A stretch of DNA of 11,738 nt from Planctomycetia bacterium (GCA_010027105.1 RGVT01000053.1:1-11738), one strand, 5' to 3'. Shown: positions 1 through 8,011, numbered from the stretch's first letter. The notes: generated by a model not told the origin, from the sequence alone. Program-made: numbers and translations.

Positions 1-1365
<1,365 letters not shown>

Positions 1366-1371
1366 GTTCAC

Positions 1372-1505
1372 GCGAAACACGGTTTCGCTTGGGCCGGCGT
1401 GGGCACAGCCAAGGTGTGCCCAGCCGGCCGGGCGGTCGCACCTCCCGGCGACCGTGGCCGCAGCGGGGCTGCGGCTCGGCGTCTCGCCTGCGGCGAGCGT
1501 CGCCG
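1372..1505. terminator. Cluster of four hairpins between convergent groEL and feo genes
   Basis: Four consecutive inverted repeats fill the space between two converging transcription units. Hairpin 1 is GCGAAAC / GTTTCGC (1372-1378 with 1382-1388, 3-nt loop). Hairpin 2 pairs 1392-1407 with 1415-1429, a 15-bp stem with one bulged base and a 7-nt loop, built around TGGGCACA / TGTGCCCA. Hairpin 3 is GCCGCAG / CTGCGGC (1457-1463 with 1469-1475). Hairpin 4 is CTCGCC / GGCGAG (1483-1488 with 1492-1497), extendable by CGGCG / CGCCG (1477-1481 with 1501-1505). None has a T-tract, so classical intrinsic termination is not shown. A bidirectional terminator or mRNA 3'-end stabiliser is the natural reading for hairpins 1 and 2; a REP-like dispersed repeat is the alternative. 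Confidence 0.55.
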
Positions 1506-1513
1506 GGGTTGAA

Positions 1514-1699
1514 CTACAGACCGCGGTCATGACGGTCTGGTTTTCCGGGACGCGCGAGGTCGTCGAGCGGGATAAAGCCGTCGCTGCCGGTCGGGGCATC
1601 GGCCTTGCCGCATGAAGGGGCGGCGATCTGGCGCCAGAGCGTGCGCACGAGCCACAGCCCGGCGGCGACGGAGATGGCGATGGCGATGGCGTCTTGCAT
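1514..1699 (-). CDS. Small membrane protein downstream of FeoB (FeoB-associated type)
   Basis: A 61-residue protein starting with ATG 3 nt after the feoB stop, so it is almost certainly translated with feoB. Residues 4-18 (AIAIAISVAAGLWLV) form a single transmembrane helix, followed by the basic stretch RTLWRQ, then SCGK (Cys30) and a FIPLDDLA segment near the C-terminus. A single-helix protein of about 50-70 residues directly after feoB, with a short cysteine-bearing tail, fits the FeoB-associated Cys-rich membrane protein group, thought to take the place of FeoC. It is atypical in keeping only one cysteine where members usually have several. The position in the operon is the stronger evidence; the family assignment is inference. 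The start is placed on the only ATG that puts the helix at the N-terminus. Confidence 0.62.
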   Translation of the reverse strand: MQDAIAIAISVAAGLWLVRTLWRQIAAPSCGKADAPTGSDGFIPLDDLARPGKPDRHDRGL

Positions 1700-1702
1700 C
1701 GA

Positions 1703-3601
1703 TCACCATCCCAGGGCCGTGCCGAGCTGGTAGACGGCGAAGGCGCCGAGCCAGGCGAGCACGGTCATGTAGGCGAACGTCACCACTGGCCAGACCCAGC
1801 TCCCCGTCTCCTTGCCGATGATCACGAGCGTGCTCGCGCACTGGGCGCAGAGGGCGAAGAACACCATGATCGACAGGGCGACGCTCAGGGAGAAAACCTT
1901 GCGGTCGGTGCCGTCCCAGGTGGCGGCCTTGAGCCGGCGCACGAGCATCGTGGCCCCCTCCTCCTCGGCCGGGTCGACGTCGCCCTGTCGATCATGGTGT
2001 TCTTCGCCCTCTGCGCCCAGTGCGCGAGCACGCAGGAAACTCTGCCGCAGCGCCTCCCCCTGCCGCTCGGCCGCGGAGAGTTCCGGGCCGTCGGGGAGGA
2101 CGGGCTTCGGGTAGCTGCCGAGCGCCCAGATCACGATGCTCATCGCCAGGATCAGCGTGCCCGCGTTCTTGAGGAACGACCAGGCCGCCTCGCGCACCCG
2201 CTCGAGCACCACCGCCGCCTGCGGCCAGCGCCAGCCCGGCAGCTCCATCACGAACGGCTGCGGCGGCCCGCGGAACAGCGTCCGCGACAGCACGCCGGCG
2301 ACCGCCGCCGCCACGGCCACACCCAGGGCGTAGAGCGCGACGAGCACCAGGGCCGGCAGCCGCAGCCAGGAAAACCCCACGGCCACGTCGGGCACGAACG
2401 CCCCGCACAGGAGCAGGTAGACGGGCAGGCGGGCCGAGCAGCTCATCAGCGGCGCGACGAGGATCGTGAGCAGCCGGTCGCGGCGGTTCTCGATCGTGCG
2501 GGTGGCCATGATCCCGGGGATCGCGCAGGCGAAGCTCGAGAGCAGCGGGATGAACGACTTGCCGCTCAGGCCCGCCCCCACGAGCAGGCGGTCCATCAGG
2601 AACGCGGCCCGGGAGAGGTAGCCGCAGCCCTCGAGCAGCGCGATGAACAGGAACAACAGCGCGATCTGCGGCACGAACACCACGACGCCGCCGACGCCGG
2701 CGAGCACGCCGTCGACGAAGAGCGAGCGCAGCGCGCCCGGCGGCAGGAGCCCGCCCACCCCCACGGCGACACTGTCGACGCCGGCCGAGAGAAGGTCCAT
2801 GAGCGGCGCCGCCAGCCGGAAGATCGAAGCGAACAGCGCGAGCATCACCAGCGCGAACACGAGCGTGCCCCACACCCGGTGCGTGAGCACGCCGTCGATC
2901 GTGTCGGCCAGCGGCCGCCGCGCGGGCCGCGAGCGGGTCACCGCCTCGGCCACGACGTCGTCGATCCAGGCGTAGCGGGCGATCGCCTGCCGGGCCGGAG
3001 CCGGCCGCGCGGCGTCGATGGCGGCCAGATGCGCCGCCAGATCGGGCGCCGGGGGCCGGGGTCCGGCCGGGGCGGCGAGAATCTCGTCGCGGAGGGTGGC
3101 GATGCCAGACCCGGTCGGGGCGACCACCGGCACCACCGGGCAGCCGAGCCGGCGGGCGAGTGCGGAGGCGTCGACGGTGATCCCCCGCTCGGCCGCCACG
3201 TCGACGAGCGACAGGGCCACGACCGTCGGCAGACCGAGCTCGAGCGCCTGGCTCGCGAGGAACAGATTGCGGGAGAGATTCGTGGCGTCGGCCACGACGA
3301 CGACGCAGTCGGGAGGCGCCACGCCCGGCATCCGCCCGCGCAGGACGTCCACCGCCACCGCCTCGTCGGGGCTCTGGGCGGCGAGGCTGTAGGTGCCGGG
3401 CAGGTCGACCAGGTCGACCGCGCGGCGGCGGTGCACGAACCGGCCCACCTTCTCCTCGACCGTGACGCCGGGATAGTTGCCGATCCGCGTGGGGATGCCG
3501 GCCAGCGCCGTGAACAGCGTGCTCTTGCCGGTGTTGGGATTGCCGACGAGCACCACCGTGAGCGGCCGCGTCGGGTCGCCGGGGCCGACGGCCTCCGCCA
3601 T
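1703..3601 (-). CDS. feoB: Ferrous iron transporter FeoB, internally rearranged
   Basis: Inner-membrane Fe(II) permease with an N-terminal G domain. The start is the ATG at 3601, preceded by GAGGAG and 10 nt after feoA; it gives 632 residues. G-domain motifs are GNPNTGKST (20-28, G1), GNYPGVTVEE (41-50, G2), DLPGTYSL (66-73, G3), SLVD (131-134, at the usual NxxD G4 position) and a G5 region near 160. The membrane part carries the first gate block, EGCGYLSRAAF (324-334), GKSFIPLLSSFACAIPG (347-363) and MSCSARLPVY (386-395), and the late helix VALSIMVFFALCAQCAST (574-591). Between SFL (521-523) and VDPAEEEG (542-549), where homologues carry the conserved GWDWRIG...FPAREV block, there are only 18 very hydrophilic residues (524-541). 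These are the antisense translation of the 574-591 coding sequence. The gene remains open but probably encodes a defective transporter unless the region is an assembly error. Confidence 0.93.
   Translation of the reverse strand: MAEAVGPGDPTRPLTVVLVGNPNTGKSTLFTALAGIPTRIGNYPGVTVEEKVGRFVHRRRAVDLVDLPGTYSLAAQSPDEAVAVDVLRGRMPGVAPPDCVVVVADATNLSRNLFLASQALELGLPTVVALSLVDVAAERGITVDASALARRLGCPVVPVVAPTGSGIATLRDEILAAPAGPRPPAPDLAAHLAAIDAARPAPARQAIARYAWIDDVVAEAVTRSRPARRPLADTIDGVLTHRVWGTLVFALVMLALFASIFRLAAPLMDLLSAGVDSVAVGVGGLLPPGALRSLFVDGVLAGVGGVVVFVPQIALLFLFIALLEGCGYLSRAAFLMDRLLVGAGLSGKSFIPLLSSFACAIPGIMATRTIENRRDRLLTILVAPLMSCSARLPVYLLLCGAFVPDVAVGFSWLRLPALVLVALYALGVAVAAAVAGVLSRTLFRGPPQPFVMELPGWRWPQAAVVLERVREAAWSFLKNAGTLILAMSIVIWALGSYPKPVLPDGPELSAAERQGEALRQSFLRARALGAEGEEHHDRQGDVDPAEEEGATMLVRRLKAATWDGTDRKVFSLSVALSIMVFFALCAQCASTLVIIGKETGSWVWPVVTFAYMTVLAWLGAFAVYQLGTALGW
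1828..2033. repeat. Perfect 56-bp inverted repeat inside feoB (94-bp spacer)
   Basis: Arm 1 is 1828-1883 and arm 2 is 1978-2033. They are exact reverse complements over 56 bp, separated by 1884-1977. Arm 1 is native FeoB coding sequence (an expected transmembrane helix, LSIMVFFALCAQCAS), so arm 2 is the inserted inverted copy. Arm 2 sits where about 45 conserved FeoB residues should be encoded, and the frame is kept across both junctions. Identity stops abruptly at both ends, as expected for a recent event or an artefact, not for a conserved regulatory hairpin. Confidence 0.95.
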
Positions 3602-3611
3602 GCCCGGCTCC

Positions 3612-3854
3612 TCAGCTGGCCACGGTGACGAGGGCCGCCTCGCGCCGCCGGATGGAGAGCCTGTAGCCGCGGACCTCGAGTTCCACCGGGTCGCCCAGGG
3701 GCGCCGCGCCCACCACCGCCACCTCGATGCCCGGCGTGAGGCCCATCTCCAAGAGGCGCAGCGAAATCGGATCCGCCCCGGGCACGTCCGCCACGGCGGC
3801 GGTCTGACCGACACCCACCTGTTCCAGCGATCGCACGGTGAAAATCCGCGTCAT
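3612..3854 (-). CDS. feoA: FeoA, SH3-like accessory protein of ferrous iron uptake
   Basis: Small cytoplasmic SH3-fold protein that assists FeoB. It has 80 residues, a normal FeoA length. The diagnostic segment SLRLLEMGLTPG (31-42) is followed by a beta-rich tail (IEVAVVGAAPLGDPVELEVRGYRLSIRRREAALVTV). The ATG at 3854 was chosen because GGAG lies 4 bases upstream and the family begins with the short strand seen here (IFTVRSL); an upstream in-frame ATG would add about 55 residues and run across the promoter and operator. It is first in the operon, with feoB following after 10 nt. Expression is expected to be iron-repressed given the palindrome just upstream. Confidence 0.95.
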   Translation of the reverse strand: MTRIFTVRSLEQVGVGQTAAVADVPGADPISLRLLEMGLTPGIEVAVVGAAPLGDPVELEVRGYRLSIRRREAALVTVAS

Positions 3855-3882
3855 GCGGCTCCGAAAACAGCCCCGGCTTGAG

Positions 3883-3899
3883 TTGAGACTGAGTCTCAA
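3883..3899. promoter_or_regulatory. Fur-box-like palindromic operator upstream of feoA
   Basis: TTGAGACTGAGTCTCAA is a perfect palindrome with 8-bp arms and one central base. Its inner part, TGAGACT-N-AGTCTCA, has the 7-1-7 geometry of Fur boxes (TGATAAT-N-ATTATCA) and agrees at TGA..T / A..TCA. It lies 28 bp upstream of the feoA ATG and a few bases downstream of the predicted transcription start, where a bound repressor would block the feo promoter. Fur is the most likely ligand; a DtxR-family regulator is the alternative. It also sits upstream of divergent bioD, but an effect there is not shown. Confidence 0.72.
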
Positions 3900-3911
3900 A
3901 TCGACTGCTGA

Positions 3912-3940
3912 AGTGTAGAACGGAAATCCCCTGCGAGCAA
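3912..3940 (-). promoter_or_regulatory. Candidate sigma-70-type promoter of the feo operon
   Basis: On the minus strand, TTGCTC (3940-3935) and TACACT (3917-3912) are separated by exactly 17 nt. The predicted start near 3905 places the 17-bp palindrome at about +6 to +22. The -10 element matches TATAAT at four positions and the -35 matches TTGACA at three; the spacing and the operator position make the call better than the hexamers alone would. Confidence 0.5.
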
Positions 3941-3951
3941 ATCGGCCGCGC

Positions 3952-4620
3952 ATGCCGCGAGGAATCTTCGTCACCGGCACCGACACCGACGTCGGCAAGA
4001 CGGCGGTGGCCACCGCCATCGTGCGGTCGCTCGTCTCGGCCGGGGTGCGCGTGGGGGTCTACAAGCCGGTGGCCACCGGCGGCAGCGCCGATGCCGAGGC
4101 CCTGTGGGCCGCCGCCGGCCGGCCGCTGTCACTGGCGGCGGTCTGCCCCCAGGTGTTCCTCGCCCCGATCTCGCCGCCGCGGAGCGCCCGCGTCCAGGGG
4201 CGGGCCGTCGACGAGCAGCTGCTCGGCCGCGGGATCGAGCCCTGGCGGAAGGGTTTCGACATGGTCGTCGTGGAGGGCGCCGGCGGCCTCCTCTCGCCGC
4301 TCTCCGACACGCTTTCGAACGCCGCTCTGGCCGGGCGGCTCGGGCTCCCGCTCGTGATCGTCGACGCGGCCCGGCTGGGCGCGATCGGCCGCACGCTCGC
4401 CACCGCGACGGCGGCACGGGCGCTGGGACTGGCCCTCGCGGCGATCGTGCTCTCGGAGACCGTGCCGCCCGGCGCCGGCGCTCCGGACGATCCGGCGAGC
4501 CCGTGGCGAATCGCCCGCGACAGCCGGGAGGACCTCGCCGCCGCCCTCGCGCCCCTGCCCGTGGGGCTGCTCGCGCACGGCGCGAGCGCCGTCGAGCCCC
4601 CGATCCGCTGGGCCGGGTGA
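3952..4620 (+). CDS. bioD: ATP-dependent dethiobiotin synthetase BioD
   Basis: Cytoplasmic enzyme of the penultimate step of biotin synthesis, which closes the ureido ring of 7,8-diaminopelargonate using CO2 and ATP. It has 222 residues, normal for BioD. The N-terminal P-loop is GTDTDVGKT (9-17), followed by YKPVATG (37-43) with the substrate-contacting Lys38. PISPPRSARVQGR (72-84) corresponds to the usual PLSPHLAA region, and VEGAGGLLSPL (107-117) is the second family signature. The start ATG is the only one that begins directly with the beta-strand before the P-loop; its ribosome site is weak. It is divergent from feoA and convergent with the GH57 gene, so it stands alone; bioA, bioB and bioF are not in the window. 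Confidence 0.95.
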   Translation: MPRGIFVTGTDTDVGKTAVATAIVRSLVSAGVRVGVYKPVATGGSADAEALWAAAGRPLSLAAVCPQVFLAPISPPRSARVQGRAVDEQLLGRGIEPWRKGFDMVVVEGAGGLLSPLSDTLSNAALAGRLGLPLVIVDAARLGAIGRTLATATAARALGLALAAIVLSETVPPGAGAPDDPASPWRIARDSREDLAAALAPLPVGLLAHGASAVEPPIRWAG

Positions 4621-4651
4621 GGACGCCCCACCGTCTCGGAGCCGGTTGCGG

Positions 4652-6838
4652 TCAGTGCGGCGCGGCCACGAGCCGCTCGGACGCCGGCAGCCCGCGGGCG
4701 GAGAACCGGCCCAGGTCGAGCCGCATCGTCACCCGCCAGGTGCCGTCGGCCGCGGGGGTCACGATCCAGTGCGGCATCACGACGACCGACTGGTGCACCA
4801 GTTCGAAGCCCCCCTCCGACTGGCTCACCGACCGGATCGGAAACGTCCACACGCCGGTCGTGGCGTTGTTGCTCGCGGTGCCGAACGAGAGCCTGGCGTC
4901 GACGTCGAGCCAGTCGTCGACGAGGCCGAGCGCGCGCGCGTGCGGCAGGTCGAGCGCCGTGCCGAGGTCCCCGAGGTCGCGGCCGAGTTCGTCGTAGAAG
5001 AACCGGCCCGGAGCGGCCGCCGGCAGGCCGGCGAAGTTGAACTCCACCGCCAGGTGCTGGCGGAACCCGGCGGGCAGCCCCTCGAGCTTGTAGGCGATCT
5101 CGAGATCGCTCGAGCCCGCCTCGAGCGTCACCGCCTTCGAGAGCGTGAAGGGGATGCCCCAGGCGTTGCCGGTCCGCGACAGGAGCACCTGGATCCTGCC
5201 GGGATTGCGGCGGATGCTCGCCTCGTAGGCCCCGGCGGCGAAGTCCCCCCGCTCGGGCGCCTGGCCGTCGGCGACGGCCGCCGCCGCCGCGTCGACGTCC
5301 CAGAAATGGTCGACGAGGCTCTTGCGCCGCCCGTGGTCGTACCGCACCAGCCGCTCGAGCCCCGCCTGCTTGAACCGCGCGGGCGTGGCGCCGTCGACGA
5401 TGCTCCGGGCCAGACCCGGGCCGGCGAGCACCTGCTCGTGGTAGGCCTCGGGCCGCCGGTCGAGCGTGGCGAGCAGGTTGTGCTCCTGCTCGCGGAGATC
5501 GAGCTCGTAGAGCATGCCCCCCTTCGCCGGCGCGAACCAGGCGTCGAGCCGGTCGCTCGAGAGCCGCACGTCGGTGCGGCCGTCGAAGTCGTAGTCGGCC
5601 GTCGTGGCCTCGATCCACGCCCCCGAGCGGCCCTCGGCCCGGTCGGCCGCCTTCTCGGCGCCGACGAGCTCCCGGAAGATCGCGGCGCGCAGGTGTGGCA
5701 GGTAGATGCCGCCGAAGGCGCCGTGCCAATACGCGCAGTTGCACTGGCCGCGGTAGAGCGCCTCCGTGGCGGCCTCGAGCGCCGCGGGGTCGGCCGGGCC
5801 CGCCCGCCGCAGCCGCTCGAGCCGCGTGCTCACCGCGAGCATCCGGGCGTACATCTCGTTCGCCTCGGGGTAGCGCAGGCGGAAGTTCCGCCAGGTGCCG
5901 CCGCGGATGAAGGGCGCCATCGCGGCCAGGGCCGGGTCGGTGGCGGCCGCCACGCGGGCAGCCACGCAGGCCAGCTGCCTCTCCGGCGGCAGCACCCATT
6001 CGGTCATCTCCCGGTAGCTGCACTCGGGGAGCCACACGGTGCCGGCCGGCGGCGTGTCGCGGACCACCTCCGACGGCAGCGCCATCTCGATCCAGTCGGC
6101 GTTCTGCTCGAGGAGCGAGAAGAACGCCTCGAGCCATCCCTCCTCGAAGCAGGCCCGATGCGTGTCGGGCCAGACGCCGAACTTCTCGCCGTCGTCGCCG
6201 AAGATCGCCAGCGCCCCGCGGCGGCGCGAGGCCAGCCAGCGGAGGTGGTCGATCGTCGCGTGCGGCGCCGCGAACGGGATCACGTAGCGCAGCCGTTCGC
6301 TGACGGGAAACACGGCGAGTGTGGCCCCGTCCCCCTCGGTGAGCCAGAGGCGGTCGAGGTCCTCCTCGCCGAGTCCGGCGGCCTTGAAGTGGCTGTCGTC
6401 GAGGATCGTCCACTCGATTCCCGCGGCGGCGATGTCGGCCGTCATTCCGGGATCCCAGACCCGCTCGGCGACCCACATCCCCGACACCTTCGTGGAAAAC
6501 CGCCGCTCGAGCCGGCGCGTGAAGCTCGTGATCTGCCCGATGCGGTCGCGGGCGGGCAGCATGGCGAGCACCGGCTCGTGGAACGCGCCTCCCACGATCT
6601 CGACGCGGCCCGCCGCGACCAGCCGCGCGAGCCGGTCGAGGTAGTCGGGGTGGGTGCGATCGAGCCACTCGACGAGCGGCCCGCTCGTGTGCATGGCCAG
6701 GCGGATCCCCGGGTGCCGCTCGAAGAGGTCGAGGAACGGCAGGTAGGCGTCGCGGTAGGCGTGCTCGATCACCTCGTCGAAGTTGCCGACGGGCTGATGG
6801 TCGTGGAGCACGAAGACGAAGCGGACGGCGGCGGCCAT
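4652..6838 (-). CDS. GH57 4-alpha-glucanotransferase / alpha-amylase
   Basis: Glycoside hydrolase family 57 enzyme acting on alpha-1,4-glucans, with a layout like Thermococcus litoralis 4-alpha-glucanotransferase. It has 728 residues from the ATG at 6838. GH57 signatures appear in order: HDHQPVG (12-18), GGAFHEPVLAML (83-94), MWVAERVWDP (121-130) with candidate nucleophile Glu125, FGDDGEKFGVWP (213-224) with the acid/base Asp at 215 or 216, and the QCNCAYWHGAFGGIYLPHLR block that follows the barrel. The second half resembles the beta-sandwich domains (DUF1925/DUF1926 type) of this subfamily. No signal peptide is seen, so it is probably cytoplasmic, in glycogen or maltodextrin turnover. It follows galT after 148 bp on the same strand and ends 31 bp from the bioD stop. 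An upstream in-frame TTG would add 21 residues but runs into the hairpin region; the ATG places the conserved HxHQP where the family expects it. Transferase versus hydrolase activity cannot be decided from sequence. Confidence 0.93.
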   Translation of the reverse strand: MAAAVRFVFVLHDHQPVGNFDEVIEHAYRDAYLPFLDLFERHPGIRLAMHTSGPLVEWLDRTHPDYLDRLARLVAAGRVEIVGGAFHEPVLAMLPARDRIGQITSFTRRLERRFSTKVSGMWVAERVWDPGMTADIAAAGIEWTILDDSHFKAAGLGEEDLDRLWLTEGDGATLAVFPVSERLRYVIPFAAPHATIDHLRWLASRRRGALAIFGDDGEKFGVWPDTHRACFEEGWLEAFFSLLEQNADWIEMALPSEVVRDTPPAGTVWLPECSYREMTEWVLPPERQLACVAARVAAATDPALAAMAPFIRGGTWRNFRLRYPEANEMYARMLAVSTRLERLRRAGPADPAALEAATEALYRGQCNCAYWHGAFGGIYLPHLRAAIFRELVGAEKAADRAEGRSGAWIEATTADYDFDGRTDVRLSSDRLDAWFAPAKGGMLYELDLREQEHNLLATLDRRPEAYHEQVLAGPGLARSIVDGATPARFKQAGLERLVRYDHGRRKSLVDHFWDVDAAAAAVADGQAPERGDFAAGAYEASIRRNPGRIQVLLSRTGNAWGIPFTLSKAVTLEAGSSDLEIAYKLEGLPAGFRQHLAVEFNFAGLPAAAPGRFFYDELGRDLGDLGTALDLPHARALGLVDDWLDVDARLSFGTASNNATTGVWTFPIRSVSQSEGGFELVHQSVVVMPHWIVTPAADGTWRVTMRLDLGRFSARGLPASERLVAAPH

Positions 6839-6902
6839 GCGGAGCTCGGGAGGGTTCGCGGACGAGACCGCGATTCTCGACCCCGTGGCGGCCCGCGCCA
6901 AA

Positions 6903-6930
6903 CGCCGGCCCGGGTTTTTGCGGGTCGGCG
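6903..6930. terminator. Ten-bp hairpin in the galT-GH57 gap
   Basis: Arms 6903-6912 and 6921-6930 pair over 10 bp with one G-T wobble (in plus-strand reading) around an 8-nt loop containing five T. In the minus-strand transcript it lies after galT and before the GH57 start. It could terminate or attenuate read-through or protect the galT 3' end. No U-tract follows the stem, so intrinsic termination is doubtful. The rest of the 148-bp gap shows no gene. Confidence 0.4.
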
Positions 6931-6986
6931 GCGGGGTCGGGCGCGGCGGTCGTGCCGGCGATGCCGGCTGGCGAAGGGATGCGGCC

Positions 6987-7964
6987 TCAGGCCTCGCGCA
7001 GCCGGCGCGCCGACTCGGCCGGGGTCATGGTCGTGATGTGGCAGCCGGTGCCGAGCTCGAACCCGGCGAACTCCGCGAGCCGCGGCAGGATCTCGAGGTG
7101 CCAGTGCCAGTGCTCGATGCCGGAGGAGGTGGAGCCGACCGACTCGAACGGAGCCTGATGGAGCCACCAGTTGTAGTCGGCCCCGGGCACGAGCCGGTCG
7201 AGCCTGGCGATCACCCGCTGCGTGAGGGCGGCGAGCGCCGCGACCGCCCCGGCGTCGGCCGCGTGGAAGTGACGAGCCCGGCTGCGCGGCAGGATCACGG
7301 TCTCGAACGGCTGCCTGAGGGCGTGCGGCACGAGGGCCACGAGGTCCCCCTGCTCGGCCACGATCCGGTCCTCGGCCTCGGCCTGGCGGATGACGGTGCC
7401 GAAGGGATCGCTCGAGCAGCCGGCGATCGCCAGCTTGCCGGCGACGAGCGGCGGGAGGAAATCGAGGGCCACGAGCTGGCTGTGCACGTGCTCGAGCGAG
7501 GCCCCGGCCCCGGCCCCGGAGTTCTTGAAGACGAACGCCCAGGCGAGGTCGGCCCGTGCGGCGAGGGTGGCGAGACGGCGGCGGCAGACTTCCCAGGCGT
7601 CGCGCCACCGCGCCGGCTCGATGGCGAGGATCGACTGCTCGTGGGTGGGCGATTCGACGAGCACCTCGTGGACCCCGTGGGCGGGCTGGCGCAGCCCCGC
7701 GGGGCCGCCCACCCCCGGGTGCGGATCCGCCTCGGCCACGACCGGGTATTGGTTGGGCACGAGCCGCACGTGCCAGGGCCGCGAGTCGTCGTCGGGCATC
7801 CGCGCGACGGCCGGGGGCGTGCGCGATTCCTGTCCGGCGCAGAACGGGCAGTCGGTCGCGCCGCCGCCGCCGCGCCCCCCCTGCACGGGCCGTTCGGCCC
7901 GCTGCGGTGCGACGAACACGGTCCGGAGCGCGAGCGGCTCGTGATGGCGGTGGGGCGCGGTCAT
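6987..7964 (-). CDS. galT: Galactose-1-phosphate uridylyltransferase (GalT, HIT superfamily)
   Basis: Leloir-pathway enzyme transferring UMP between UDP-glucose and galactose-1-phosphate. It has 325 residues. Motifs: LRTVFVAPQRA near the N-terminus, CPFC (39-42), WHVRLVPNQYP (64-74), VESPTHEQS (103-111), FKNSGAGAGASLEHVHSQ (146-163) with the HxHxQ active site (H159, nucleophile H161, Q163), and the C-terminal HWHWHLEILPRL (285-296). C39, C42, H108 and H159 correspond to the E. coli zinc ligands. The ATG was chosen because the conserved LR..FVAP strand follows at residue 13; the 33-residue upstream extension is low complexity and crosses the intergenic region. It is divergent from the peroxiredoxin and upstream of the GH57 gene, which suggests a role in sugar-phosphate/glucan metabolism. 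Related nucleotidylyltransferases with other sugar preference cannot be excluded. Confidence 0.93.
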   Translation of the reverse strand: MTAPHRHHEPLALRTVFVAPQRAERPVQGGRGGGGATDCPFCAGQESRTPPAVARMPDDDSRPWHVRLVPNQYPVVAEADPHPGVGGPAGLRQPAHGVHEVLVESPTHEQSILAIEPARWRDAWEVCRRRLATLAARADLAWAFVFKNSGAGAGASLEHVHSQLVALDFLPPLVAGKLAIAGCSSDPFGTVIRQAEAEDRIVAEQGDLVALVPHALRQPFETVILPRSRARHFHAADAGAVAALAALTQRVIARLDRLVPGADYNWWLHQAPFESVGSTSSGIEHWHWHLEILPRLAEFAGFELGTGCHITTMTPAESARRLREA

Positions 7965-7970
7965 GGGCAG

Positions 7971-7976
7971 AGCGTA
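7971..7976 (-). promoter_or_regulatory. Possible galT -10 element close to the start codon
   Basis: TACGCT on the minus strand ends 6 nt before the galT ATG. If it is a -10 element, transcription would start at or very near the ATG, giving a leaderless or nearly leaderless mRNA. No good -35 lies at 16-18 nt spacing (TTGCCG is 14 nt away), and no clear Shine-Dalgarno sequence precedes the ATG. Confidence 0.25.
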
Positions 7977-8011
7977 CCATGACGCCGCCGCGGCAAGGCG
8001 TCGCCGGCGCG

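Noticed and set aside
1828..2033. The inverted repeat as an invertible (phase-variable) DNA switch
   Set aside because: Flipping the 94-bp spacer would only replace native FeoB codons with antisense sequence and would not restore the missing conserved block. No recombinase gene is near.
1694..3628. Long open frame on the plus strand across feoB (644 codons)
   Set aside because: It is antisense to a clear feoB. The translation is Arg/His/Gly-rich low complexity with no recognisable motif, as expected from codon bias at high G+C.
3602..3814. Upstream extension of feoB through feoA
   Set aside because: The frame is open, but the extension is out-of-frame feoA coding sequence. The ATG at 3601 has a good ribosome site and leads straight to the G1 motif.
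6839..6901. TTG start adding 21 residues to the GH57 protein
   Set aside because: No ribosome site is seen and the extra residues are not family-like; the ATG at 6838 places HDHQP at the normal distance from the N-terminus.
4646..7036. Long open frame on the plus strand across the GH57 gene (796 codons), and the overlapping minus-strand frame 4059-6668
   Set aside because: Both overlap a GH57 gene with all family motifs in order and show only biased, low-complexity translation. The minus-strand one also crosses bioD.
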